Source: Alienimonas sp043951915 (GTDB lineage: Bacteria; Planctomycetota; Planctomycetia; Planctomycetales; Planctomycetaceae). From it: a stretch of DNA of 15,748 nucleotides. Made by a program: the position numbers and the translations under genes. This document shows, in pieces, positions 6,023-13,224 of this stretch. Under the pieces are notes generated by a model. It did no database searches, was not told the origin of the DNA, and saw only the letters and a list, made by a program, of their open reading frames with translations. Each line of letters begins with the position of its first letter. The stretch's first letter is position 1. The stretch covers positions 1 through 15,748 of the forward strand of contig NZ_JBINJD010000117.1 in assembly GCF_043951915.1 (NCBI RefSeq). Direction: 5' to 3'.

Positions 6023-8343
6023 TCAGCGGGCACAGCCGCCTGCGTCGGGAGCGACACCTCGACCGGCAGGCCGCCGCCGGAGCCCGGCAGCGCCGCGGAA
6101 AGCGTCAGCAGTGCGTCCCGAACCTGCGGATCCTCCGCCGTGGCCGCGAGGCCGCGGATCGTTCGGACGGCCCGTTCGTCCAGCAGCGAGCCGAACCGAC
6201 GGACCGACTGCGTGAGGGCGTCCGCGGCCGCCAACTCGGCGGCGGCGCCGGGGCGAACGACCGTCAGCGTCTCCGCCAGCGCGTTCTGGGCCGCCGGGCT
6301 CGGGATCGCCGCCAGGGCCGCCGAAGCGTTCGCCGAGATCGTGGGGTCGGCGACCGCGGCGGACAGCTCCCGCAGCGCCCCGGCCAGCGGGAAGGTCCGG
6401 CCGCCGTCCTCGGCGAGCCGCGACAGGGCGTAGGCGGCGGCCCGCTTCTGCTCGGCCTTGAGGTCGTCCGGCAGCGGCTCCGCGGCGGCGCGGAGCGGGG
6501 CGATGCGACGTGCGAGCGTCTCGGCGGCGACGGGGAACTCCGTGTACACCGCCTCGCCGGCCCGGTCGGCGATGCTCGACAGCGCCGGTTCGAGCCGGAT
6601 CGAGCCGTAGAGCACCAGCGGCACGGTCCTGGTGCGGGCGTCCGCCCGGAGGTTCGCCACCAGGGAGGAGACCGGCAGGTCCGGCACGTTCGCCTGGATC
6701 GCCACCAGATCGGCCCCCGCGCCGGAGGTGGCCTGCTCGAAGCCCTGCCGGGCGGACGTCGCCAGGTCGACCCGATAGCCGGCCGCCTGGAGCAGCCCGC
6801 CCATGCGGGAGCCCCGTTCGCCGTTGGGATCGATCACCACCGCCCGCCCGCCGGGGGCGTCCGCGAGGGCGCCGGCGAACACGTCCACAACGTCCGCCCC
6901 CTCGGTGAAGGAGGGCCCCGGGTTGGCCCGGGCGGCGAGCAGGGCCGCGAGGAACCGGACCTCCGCCGCCGGGCTCCGCAGCGCCCGCACGACCGGGGAG
7001 CCGGTCCCGCCGACCGGCCGCAGCAGGTCCGGCGTGGGCACGTCGAGCAACACCTGCAACGCGGCGGCGGCGGCGTCCGCGGCGCCGAGTTCCAACGCCG
7101 TGTCCAGCGCCTTGAGAATCCGCGTCGAACCGGCGGACAGCGCCGCCCGGTGCACGGTGCCCTCGCCGCGCGGCAGGAACCGCCCGCGACCGGCGAGCGA
7201 CGCCTCGTAGGCCAGCGCCGCGGTGAGTTCAAGTACCTGCAGGCTCTCCCGGGCCGGGGCGATTCGGGCGGCGCCGGAGGCGGCCGTCGCGGCCCGGTAG
7301 CGGGCGGCGGGGACCGGATCGAGCGTCGCCGGGACCAGCGAGTTCTCCGCGGCGTCGTAGCGGAACAGCGGCGCAGCGGCGGCGGCGGGGTTGGCCGCCG
7401 GCGGGTCGGACAGGAGCGTCTCGGCCCGCTGCTTCAGCCGGTCCGCGGCGGCGTCGGACAGCCCGCGGAGCGAATCGCCCTCCGTCAGCCGCAGGAGGCC
7501 GGCCTGGGCCGCCAACTGCACGGACGGGGTCTCGTTCGGGGCGAACGCCGGCGCCAGCAGGGCGTCCAGCGCGGCTTGGGAGCCGGTTCCGCCGAGGGCC
7601 ACGGCGACGGCGGAGCGGGCGGCGGCCGGGGCCTGCGGGGACCGCAGCACGGCGGTCAGCGGCGGCACGGACAGCCCCCGCAGCTGCCCGAGCAGCCGGG
7701 TGATCGCTTCCGTGAGGTCCTCGTCCCCCTGCACCGAGTCCACGGAGGCGACCAGCCGTTCCACCAACCGCGGCGTCGCTGCGGCGCCCAGCCCGGTGAG
7801 GGCTTCCGTGGCGGCGTCGCGCTCCCGCAGGTCCGCGGTCAGGGCGTCGATCAGGGCGTCCAGCCGGGCCGGGTCGGCGCCGCGGGCGAGCACCGCCTCG
7901 CGGACGCGGTCCTGCAGGGTCTGCCCCTCCGGGCGGAGCTGCGGGTCCGCGGCAAGTTCGAAAAAGACCGTCGGGCCGAGGGCGTCGCGGGCCTCCAGCA
8001 GGGCGTCCTCGGACGGCTGCGAATCGAGCAGCGCCCGCAGGTACCGCCGGGCCAGCCCCGGCCGGCCGATGCGGCGGAGGCGGGCGGAGGCCGTGACGAA
8101 CTCCTCGACCGTCGCCGGCTCCGCGGCGAGGGGGTTGGGGGCGTCGGTCGGCTCCGCCCCCGTGGCGGCGGCGGGCGGCTCCTCCGCCGGTTCCTCCTGC
8201 CCGACCGCCGCGAGCGGGCAGAGCAGCGCCCCGGCCAGCGGAGCCGCGGTCAGCAGGCGCCGCGCCGCGGACGCCCGCCCGAACGCCGAGCGACGCCCGA
8301 ACGGGCTGCAGGTGGCGAGGCGTTCGGCGGGGCGGCGGAGCAT
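6019..8343 (-). CDS. Exported HEAT-repeat-like protein with an embedded degenerate receiver domain
   Basis: I do not recognise a named family. The 774-residue protein starts with a long arginine-rich n-region, then a hydrophobic stretch (about 30-47) and a likely signal-peptidase site near AAVGQ (45-49), so export is probable. A Pro/Glu/Ala linker follows (50-78). Residues about 80-310, 360-490 and 625-750 are Ala/Leu-rich paired helices in the style of HEAT repeats, suggesting a scaffold. Between them, about 499-613, the sequence follows the response-regulator receiver fold: VVIDPNGER, GLLQAAGYRVDLATS, ADLVAIQANVPD, TVPLVLYGS and AVYTEFP. The key residues are changed: Q550 at the phospho-acceptor Asp position, G580 at the Thr position and F603 at the Lys position. 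It is therefore a pseudo-receiver. No enzyme motif is seen. A TAGAGT -10 box lies about 90 bp upstream. The sigma-54-type activator gene follows after 78 bp. Confidence 0.8.
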   Translation of the reverse strand: MLRRPAERLATCSPFGRRSAFGRASAARRLLTAAPLAGALLCPLAAVGQEEPAEEPPAAATGAEPTDAPNPLAAEPATVEEFVTASARLRRIGRPGLARRYLRALLDSQPSEDALLEARDALGPTVFFELAADPQLRPEGQTLQDRVREAVLARGADPARLDALIDALTADLRERDAATEALTGLGAAATPRLVERLVASVDSVQGDEDLTEAITRLLGQLRGLSVPPLTAVLRSPQAPAAARSAVAVALGGTGSQAALDALLAPAFAPNETPSVQLAAQAGLLRLTEGDSLRGLSDAAADRLKQRAETLLSDPPAANPAAAAAPLFRYDAAENSLVPATLDPVPAARYRAATAASGAARIAPARESLQVLELTAALAYEASLAGRGRFLPRGEGTVHRAALSAGSTRILKALDTALELGAADAAAAALQVLLDVPTPDLLRPVGGTGSPVVRALRSPAAEVRFLAALLAARANPGPSFTEGADVVDVFAGALADAPGGRAVVIDPNGERGSRMGGLLQAAGYRVDLATSARQGFEQATSGAGADLVAIQANVPDLPVSSLVANLRADARTRTVPLVLYGSIRLEPALSSIADRAGEAVYTEFPVAAETLARRIAPLRAAAEPLPDDLKAEQKRAAAYALSRLAEDGGRTFPLAGALRELSAAVADPTISANASAALAAIPSPAAQNALAETLTVVRPGAAAELAAADALTQSVRRFGSLLDERAVRTIRGLAATAEDPQVRDALLTLSAALPGSGGGLPVEVSLPTQAAVPAE

Positions 8344-8430
8344 GGGCGGGGCCGAACGAGGGCGACGGGACGGGCGAGCGGCGCGGGGACGGGCGGGCGA
8401 CGCGGGAACGTGGATCCGCTCCCGCGGGTC

Positions 8431-8436
8431 ACTCTA
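8431..8436 (-). promoter_or_regulatory. Candidate -10 box (TAGAGT) for the HEAT-like gene
   Basis: On the minus strand TAGAGT fits TANNNT and would start transcription near 8424, giving a leader of about 80 nt before the ATG at 8343. No -35 box is evident. Such A/T-containing hexamers are scarce in this GC-rich gap, which gives the call some weight. Confidence 0.35.
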
Positions 8437-8616
8437 CGCGGGGCGCGCACCGGCCCGCACCGTTCGACATCGACCGCAACCCCCTCCGAAATGGAGCCGG
8501 GCCGGGGAACGTGCGGTGAGGCCGGTCGTCGCGGCCGTATCGGCGCCGCAACCCCCGCCCCCGGTCGCATCGCCGCCCCCCGCCCCCGAGCGGCTGTCGG
8601 GCGGGCGTCGCGGTCC

Positions 8617-8622
8617 TAAACT
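8617..8622 (+). promoter_or_regulatory. -10 box (TAAACT) for lysA, with CCGCC discriminator
   Basis: TAAACT is followed after one base by CCGCC (8624-8628). The predicted start near 8629 gives a short leader of about 22 nt without an SD sequence. The same -10 plus CCGCC arrangement precedes three other plus-strand genes in the window. Confidence 0.5.
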
Positions 8623-8651
8623 CCCGCCTCCCCTACTCCCCGCCCGTGCTG

Positions 8652-9959
8652 ATGCCCGCCGTCTCCGCTTCCCCCGCCTCGTCCCCGTCCGCCGCAGGGG
8701 CCGCCCCCGCCAAGCCGCTGCCCATCGACGCGGCGAAGCTGTGCGAACTGGCGAACGAACTGCCCACGCCGTTCCACATCTACGACGAGGCCGGCATCCG
8801 GGCGAACGCCCGCCGGCTGAACGCCGCCTTCGCCTGGAACCTCGGCTTTCGGGAATACTTCGCGGTCAAAGCGACGCCGACGCCGGGCATTCTGGAGCTG
8901 TTCCGCGACGAAGGGTGCGGGATGGACTGCTCCAGCGCCGCGGAGCTGATGCTGTGCGAGCGCATCGGCGTGAGCGGCGATCGGATCATGTTCACCTCCA
9001 ACAACACCCCCGCCGCGGAGTTTCGCCGGGCGAAGGAGTTGGGGGCGATCCTCAATCTGGACGACCTGACCCACCTCCCCTTCGTCGCCGAAGAGGCCGG
9101 CGGGCTGCCGGGGACGCTGTGCTTCCGATTCAACCCCGGGCCGCTGCGGGGCGGGAACGCGATCATCGGCAAGCCGGAGGACGCGAAGTACGGCTTCACC
9201 CGCGAGCAGCTGTTCGACGGCTACCGCCGGGCGCAGGAGGGCGGCGTGACGCGGTTCGGCCTGCACGCGATGGTCGCCAGCAACGAACTCGACCCGCAGT
9301 TCTTCGTGGACACCGCCCGGATGCTGTTCCGCCTCGCGGCGGAGGTGAAAGAGGCGACCGGCGTCCGGATCGAGTTTGTGAATCTCGGCGGCGGCATCGG
9401 CATTCCCTATCGGCCGGGGCAGGAGGCGGTCAGCTACGAGGCGGTCTCCGAAGGCGCGAAGGCCGCCTACGACGAGATCGTCGTCCCCGCCGGACTCGAC
9501 CCGCTGGCGATCCTTATGGAGAACGGCCGCTGCATGACCGGGCCCTACGGCGTGCTGGTCACCAAAGCGCTGCACCGCAAGGAGATCTACAAGCGGTACG
9601 TCGGCGTGGACGCCTGCATGGCGAACCTGATGCGGCCCGGTATGTACGGCGCCTACCACCACGTCAGCGTGCTGGGCCGGCGGGGCGAGAAGGTCGACGC
9701 CGCCCCCGCCGGGCCGGTCGACGTGGTCGGCTCCCTCTGTGAAAACAACGACAAGTTCGCCATCGACCGCGAGCTGCCCCCCGTGGAACGCGGCGACGTG
9801 CTGGCGATCCACGACGCCGGCGCCCACGGGCACAGCATGGGCTTCCAGTACAACGGCAAGCTCCGCAGCGCGGAGTATTTGCTGAAGGAAGACGGCTCCG
9901 TCGAACAGATCCGCCGGGCGGAGACCTACGACGACCTGTTCGCCACGCTGCCCGGCTGA
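8652..9959 (+). CDS. lysA: Diaminopimelate decarboxylase (LysA), divergent fold-III clade
   Basis: A PLP-dependent alanine-racemase-fold decarboxylase that should convert meso-diaminopimelate to L-lysine and CO2. K73 in FAVKATPTP (70-78) is the predicted Schiff-base lysine. GMDCSSAAELML (90-101), the NPG and KYGF blocks (161-182), NLGGGIGIPY (244-253, phosphate-binding glycines) and the E290-x-GR turn are in order. At the active site from the partner subunit lie CENND (363-367) and DAGAHGHSMGFQYNGKLRSAE. The segment GLHAMVASNELD replaces the GLHxHIGSQ of classical LysA, and GAHG replaces GAYG. From memory, these changes mark a distinct clade also annotated as LysA in clostridia. Length is 435 residues from ATG 8652; a GTG at 8646 adds two residues. 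asd, earlier in the same pathway, is elsewhere in the window. A related amino-acid substrate cannot be excluded. Confidence 0.87.
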   Translation: MPAVSASPASSPSAAGAAPAKPLPIDAAKLCELANELPTPFHIYDEAGIRANARRLNAAFAWNLGFREYFAVKATPTPGILELFRDEGCGMDCSSAAELMLCERIGVSGDRIMFTSNNTPAAEFRRAKELGAILNLDDLTHLPFVAEEAGGLPGTLCFRFNPGPLRGGNAIIGKPEDAKYGFTREQLFDGYRRAQEGGVTRFGLHAMVASNELDPQFFVDTARMLFRLAAEVKEATGVRIEFVNLGGGIGIPYRPGQEAVSYEAVSEGAKAAYDEIVVPAGLDPLAILMENGRCMTGPYGVLVTKALHRKEIYKRYVGVDACMANLMRPGMYGAYHHVSVLGRRGEKVDAAPAGPVDVVGSLCENNDKFAIDRELPPVERGDVLAIHDAGAHGHSMGFQYNGKLRSAEYLLKEDGSVEQIRRAETYDDLFATLPG

Positions 9960-10028
9960 CGGCAGGGGGCCGCGGGACAGCCCGAGGCGGTCGGTCCGCA
10001 TTCAGTGGGCGATTCGTCGGTCGACTGG

Positions 10029-10034
10029 TAACGT
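10029..10034 (+). promoter_or_regulatory. -10 box (TAACGT) with adjoining CCGCCG, upstream of the small membrane-protein gene
   Basis: TAACGT fits TANNNT and runs directly into CCGCCG (10035-10040). Transcription near 10041 would give a leader of about 28 nt before the ATG at 10069. No clear -35 box is seen. Confidence 0.4.
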
Positions 10035-10068
10035 CCGCCGACTCGCCCCGCCAACAAAGAGACCGAGC

Positions 10069-10476
10069 ATGTCCGATCCCGCTCCCGAACGCCCCGCGTC
10101 CGACGCCGCCCCCGAGAAGAAGGGCGTCAGCCCGGTCGTCTGGATCGGGTTGGCGGCCGTGGTCGTCGCCGGCGGAATCTACGCGTACGCCGTGATGGTC
10201 CCCCCGGAGATGCCGAAGGACGGCCTGATCGAAGAGAGCGACGGCGAGGCCGCTTTCGACGAGGGTTACGAGGAAGCGGCGCCCATGACGGCGACGCCGG
10301 CCGAACCGAACGCCGACGAAACGGACGCCGAAGAAACGGCCGACGGCGAAACGGCCGCCGACCGCGACGGGGGCGGCGACGCGGGGGCCGAAGGGGCGGA
10401 CGACGCGGAGACGGGGGAAGGCGCGGCCGGGTCCGGTGATGCGGGAGATCCCGAACCGGTCGCCACGGGCGGGTGA
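10069..10476 (+). CDS. Small single-pass membrane protein with an acidic tail, unknown function
   Basis: I do not recognise this 135-residue protein. A short charged N-terminus (1-20, with EKK at 16-18) precedes one hydrophobic helix, about 21-44 (VSPVVWIGLAAVVVAGGIYA and following). The rest is a low-complexity tail rich in Asp, Glu, Ala, Gly and Thr, with repeated DETDAEETADGET-like runs. Lys before the helix and acid after it predict the N-terminus inside and the tail outside the cytoplasm. The ATG is preceded by a weak purine run (AAAGAGA, about 7 nt upstream). It lies between lysA and pfp, each about 100 bp away and each with its own -10 box, so co-transcription is not required. The single frame with strong GC bias and its own promoter-like box support a real gene. 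Confidence 0.65.
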   Translation: MSDPAPERPASDAAPEKKGVSPVVWIGLAAVVVAGGIYAYAVMVPPEMPKDGLIEESDGEAAFDEGYEEAAPMTATPAEPNADETDAEETADGETAADRDGGGDAGAEGADDAETGEGAAGSGDAGDPEPVATGG

Positions 10477-10537
10477 CGCGGGCGGCGGGGGACGGGTTTC
10501 GGTCGCCGCAGCGTTCGGCGCGTCCGGGCCGGAGCGG

Positions 10538-10543
10538 TAAGCT
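10538..10543 (+). promoter_or_regulatory. -10 box (TAAGCT) for pfp, with CCGCCG discriminator
   Basis: TAAGCT is followed after one base by CCGCCG (10545-10550). The start near 10550 leaves about 30 nt of leader before ATG 10580, with no SD sequence. It belongs to the shared motif family of this window. Confidence 0.5.
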
Positions 10544-10579
10544 GCCGCCGACGTTCCCCCTACCTCGTTCGATTCGCGA

Positions 10580-11905
10580 ATGCCCTCGCCCCTCGCCCGT
10601 CCGCCCGTTCCCTCCACCGACGTGAAGCGGGCCGCGATGTTGTTCTCCGGCGGCCCCGCCCCCGCCGCCAACGCCGTCATCAGCACCGCCGCCGACGCCT
10701 TCCTCCGCAGCGGCCTGGACGCCATCGGCATCCGCCACGGCTACTCGGAGCTGATGAAGTACGACGGCTCGGAACTGAAGGAGGGCGAAGCCTACCTGCG
10801 GTTCGACGTCAAGGAGCTGGAACGCACCCGCACCTCCGGCGGCATCACGATCGGCACCGCCCGGGCCAATCCCGGCAAGTACGTGAAGAGCCCCGAGGAC
10901 CTGAAGGACCCGGAGAAGACCGCCCCCCTCAAGACGGTCTACGACGCCCTCCGCTCGTTGGAGGTCGACGCCCTGATCAGCATCGGCGGCGACGACACCC
11001 TCAAGACGGCCAACAAATTCGCCCTGTTCCAGGAGACCCTTCCGGAGGGCTCGCCGAAGATCAAGGTGGTGCACGTCCCGAAGACGATCGACAACGATTA
11101 CAACGGGATCGACTTCACCTTCGGCTTCTTCACCGCCGTCGAGGTGCTCGCCCAGGAAGTCCGCAACCTGCTCGAAGACGCCCGCGCCCAGCGGAGCTAC
11201 TTCCTCTGCGAGTGCATGGGCCGCAGCGCCGGCTGGCTCTCCTACGGCACCGCGATCAGCGGCGGGGCCTCGCTGGTGATCTCCGTCGAGGACATCGTCG
11301 GCAAGTACTCCCAGACGGAGACCGTCGACGGCAAAGAACGTCGGATGATGAACGTCGACGCGGTCGTCGACCGGATGGTCGACACGATCCTGACCCGCGA
11401 GAAAGAGGACGGCCGGCAGTACGGCATCATCTGCGTCGCCGAGGGCCTCGCCGAACTGCTGCCGGCCAGCGCCCTGGAGGGCGTCAGCCGCGACGAGCAC
11501 GGCCACATCGCCGTCGCCGACGTGCAACTCGGCCGCCTGCTCGCCGAGCGGGTCGAGAAGGCCTACGCCGAGAAGACCGGCGGGGAGCGGAAGGTCAAAC
11601 CGCTGCAGCTCGGCTACGAGAGCCGCTGCGCCCGCCCCACGGCCTTCGACGTGATCCTCGGCAGCCAGTTGGGCGTCGGCGCCTATCGGGCGCTGGTCGA
11701 GGAGCAGAAGACCGGCGTGATGGTCTCCGTCGAACGCCAGTTCGACTTGCATTACGTCCCGTTCGAGGATCTGGTCGACCCGGGCAACCTCGTCACCAAG
11801 GTGCGGTTCATCGAACCCGGCAGCGACTTCCACACGCTGGCCCGGTTCCTGGAGACGCACATCCTCGCGGATCAGTCGCCGGAAGATCCGATGACGAACC
11901 GCTGA
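10580..11905 (+). CDS. pfp: Pyrophosphate-dependent 6-phosphofructokinase
   Basis: The 441-residue protein belongs to the PfkA superfamily and phosphorylates fructose-6-phosphate to fructose-1,6-bisphosphate in cytoplasmic glycolysis. With PPi as donor the step is reversible and can also serve gluconeogenesis. Two signatures point to PPi rather than ATP: GGDDT (136-140), where the second Asp blocks the ATP phosphate site, and PKTIDND (167-173), with Lys in place of the Gly of ATP enzymes. D171 is the predicted catalytic base. Other blocks are SGGPAPAANAVI (23-34), CMGRSAGWLS (212-221) contacting the sugar phosphate, and the late GYESRCARPTAFD (345-357). A 15-residue Pro-rich N-terminus precedes the core. 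ATG 10580 has no SD. The gene has its own -10 box upstream and an intrinsic terminator downstream, so it is likely transcribed alone. Confidence 0.93.
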   Translation: MPSPLARPPVPSTDVKRAAMLFSGGPAPAANAVISTAADAFLRSGLDAIGIRHGYSELMKYDGSELKEGEAYLRFDVKELERTRTSGGITIGTARANPGKYVKSPEDLKDPEKTAPLKTVYDALRSLEVDALISIGGDDTLKTANKFALFQETLPEGSPKIKVVHVPKTIDNDYNGIDFTFGFFTAVEVLAQEVRNLLEDARAQRSYFLCECMGRSAGWLSYGTAISGGASLVISVEDIVGKYSQTETVDGKERRMMNVDAVVDRMVDTILTREKEDGRQYGIICVAEGLAELLPASALEGVSRDEHGHIAVADVQLGRLLAERVEKAYAEKTGGERKVKPLQLGYESRCARPTAFDVILGSQLGVGAYRALVEEQKTGVMVSVERQFDLHYVPFEDLVDPGNLVTKVRFIEPGSDFHTLARFLETHILADQSPEDPMTNR

Positions 11906-11930
11906 GCCGAGTCTGATTCAGACGCCGTCA

Positions 11931-11966
11931 CGCCGAGGCCCCGCGGGGCCTCGGCGTTATTGCTTT
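11931..11966 (+). terminator. Intrinsic terminator after pfp
   Basis: A perfect 26-bp palindrome has arms CGCCGAGGCCCC (11931-11942) and GGGGCCTCGGCG (11945-11956). The T-rich tail TTATTGCTTT (11957-11966) follows. It starts 26 bp past the pfp stop and ends 7 bp before the convergent asd stop. The tail serves only the plus direction, but the hairpin could also stall asd transcripts. Confidence 0.88.
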
Positions 11967-11972
11967 GAGAAG

Positions 11973-13001
11973 TCAGTCTTGCGCCAGCAGCTCCGCGATC
12001 TGCACCGCGTTGGTCGCGGCGCCTTTGCGGAGGTTGTCGGAGACGCACCAGAAGGTGATCCCGTTCTCGCAGGAGAGGTCTTTGCGGATGCGGCCGACGA
12101 AGATGCGGTCGTCGCCGGCGCAGTCGCGGGGGGTCGGATACTTTCCGGCGACCGGGTCGTCGACGACGGCCAGCCCCGGGAAGGCCGCCAGCGCCTCGCG
12201 GGCTTCGTCGGCCGACAGCGGGCGCTCGAACTCGCAGGCGATCGTTTCGCTGTGGCAGTCCGCGACCGGCACCCGCACGCAGGTCGGGTTCACGCGGAGG
12301 TCCGGCAGCCCGAGGATCTTGCGCGTCTCGCGGACCATCTTCATCTCCTCGGACGTGTAGCCGTCCCCCTCCCCGCCCTGCTCCTTGAAGGAGCCGATTT
12401 GCGGGATCAGGTTGAAGCCGATCGGCTGCTGGAACGTGCTGGCGACGAACGAGCCGTTCTCCAACGAGGCCTTCGTCGATTCGATCAGCTCCGCCGTGCC
12501 GGCGAGGCCGGCGCCGCTGACGGCCTGATACGTGGAGACCGTGACCCGCTTCAGCCCCGCGGCGTCGTGCAGCGGCTTGAGGCACTGGACCATCTGCGTG
12601 GTCGAGCAGTTCGGCGAGGCGATCAGCCGCCCCTCCGCCGCGGCGGTGCGGGCGGCCTCCGGGTTGATCTCCGGCACCACCAGCGCGACCTCCTCGTTCA
12701 TCCGCCAGTAGCCGGATTCGTCGATGACCACGGCGCCCGCCTTGAGGGCGTGCGGCAGCAGATCGCGGGCGGCCTCGTCCGGGGTGCTGGCGATCACGAG
12801 GTCGCAGCCTTCGAACGCCTCCGGACTCACCTCTTCCACCGTCACGTCCTGCCCGCGGAAGGGGATCGCAGAGCCGGCGCTGCGCTTCGTGGCGAGGAAG
12901 CGGAACCGGTCCGCCTGGAATTCGCGGGATTCCAGCAGTTCGCGGATGATCCGTCCGACGGCTCCGGTGGCCCCCACGACGGCGACGGTTCCAAACTTCA
13001 T
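11973..13001 (-). CDS. asd: Aspartate-semialdehyde dehydrogenase
   Basis: Asd reduces beta-aspartyl phosphate with NADPH to L-aspartate-4-semialdehyde, the branch point to diaminopimelate/lysine, threonine and methionine. The 342-residue protein opens with the Rossmann motif VAVVGATGAVG (6-16). The catalytic cysteine is C132 in SPNCSTTQ (129-136). TYQAVSGAGLAG, GFNLIPQI, NPTCVRVPVADCHSE (with the conserved His) and a C-terminal DNLRKGAATNAVQIAE block follow as in the family. Length is standard. The start is ATG 13001, giving MKFGTVAVVGATG; the frame stays open upstream but that part is not conserved-looking. There is no SD, but an 11-bp palindrome (CGAGACTCTCG, 13002-13012) abuts the start codon. 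asd is divergent from purD and convergent with pfp. Its likely partner in lysine and cell-wall precursor synthesis, lysA, lies about 2 kb away. Confidence 0.97.
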   Translation of the reverse strand: MKFGTVAVVGATGAVGRIIRELLESREFQADRFRFLATKRSAGSAIPFRGQDVTVEEVSPEAFEGCDLVIASTPDEAARDLLPHALKAGAVVIDESGYWRMNEEVALVVPEINPEAARTAAAEGRLIASPNCSTTQMVQCLKPLHDAAGLKRVTVSTYQAVSGAGLAGTAELIESTKASLENGSFVASTFQQPIGFNLIPQIGSFKEQGGEGDGYTSEEMKMVRETRKILGLPDLRVNPTCVRVPVADCHSETIACEFERPLSADEAREALAAFPGLAVVDDPVAGKYPTPRDCAGDDRIFVGRIRKDLSCENGITFWCVSDNLRKGAATNAVQIAELLAQD

Positions 13002-13036
13002 CGAGACTCTCGGAGCGGCGGGATGCGGCGGGCGGC

Positions 13037-13052
13037 GGGGCGTCGGCGCCCC
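13037..13052. repeat. Small hairpin in the asd/purD divergent gap
   Basis: GGGGCG (13037-13042) and CGCCCC (13047-13052) are perfectly complementary around a TCGG loop. It lies 36-51 nt upstream of the asd start and would be in its leader if transcription begins farther out. No -10 box for asd could be found in the 223-bp gap; a TTGTCA -35-like hexamer on the minus strand (13101-13106) has only a poor CACCAT at -10 spacing. Confidence 0.3.
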
Positions 13053-13161
13053 ATGCGGGGAGGTGGGTTCGCCGGGGATGGTGGCGCGGGTCGGCCCGGC
13101 TGACAACGCCCCCGCCCGGAAGTTCGCCCCGCCGCCGCCTTCCCCGGGGGGATGTGCCGGC

Positions 13162-13167
13162 TAGACT
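13162..13167 (+). promoter_or_regulatory. -10 box (TAGACT) for purD, with CCGCC discriminator
   Basis: TAGACT is followed after two bases by CCGCC (13170-13174). A start near 13174 gives a leader of about 50 nt. No clear -35 box is seen. It is the fourth plus-strand member of the shared motif. Confidence 0.5.
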
Positions 13168-13224
13168 CCCCGCCGGACTTCTTTCTCATAGCGACCGGCA
13201 GCGGACCGGCGGACGGCAGCACAG

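Larger units (their letters stand above)
8344..8651. other. Divergent intergenic region between the HEAT-like gene and lysA
   Basis: A 308-bp gap of very high GC. I see one candidate -10 box for each direction (8431-8436 on the minus strand and 8617-8622 on the plus strand). There is no SD sequence before either gene, no long inverted repeat and no convincing small gene. Nothing else recognisable is present. Confidence 0.6.

Noticed and set aside
8646..8651. GTG start for lysA two codons before the ATG
   Set aside because: Neither start has an SD sequence. ATG 8652 is the simpler choice and changes only two residues.
7391..9742. Long plus-strand frames of up to 783 codons over the HEAT-like gene and lysA
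   Set aside because: The translation is Arg/Ala/Ser-rich without domains. Such antisense and off-frame openings are expected at this GC content.
10127..11860. Long minus-strand frame opposite pfp
   Set aside because: A low-complexity mirror of the well-supported pfp gene, with no recognisable domain.
13002..13106. Upstream extension of asd
   Set aside because: The added residues are Pro/Arg-rich, and the Rossmann motif of Asd starts within six residues of ATG 13001 as in the family.
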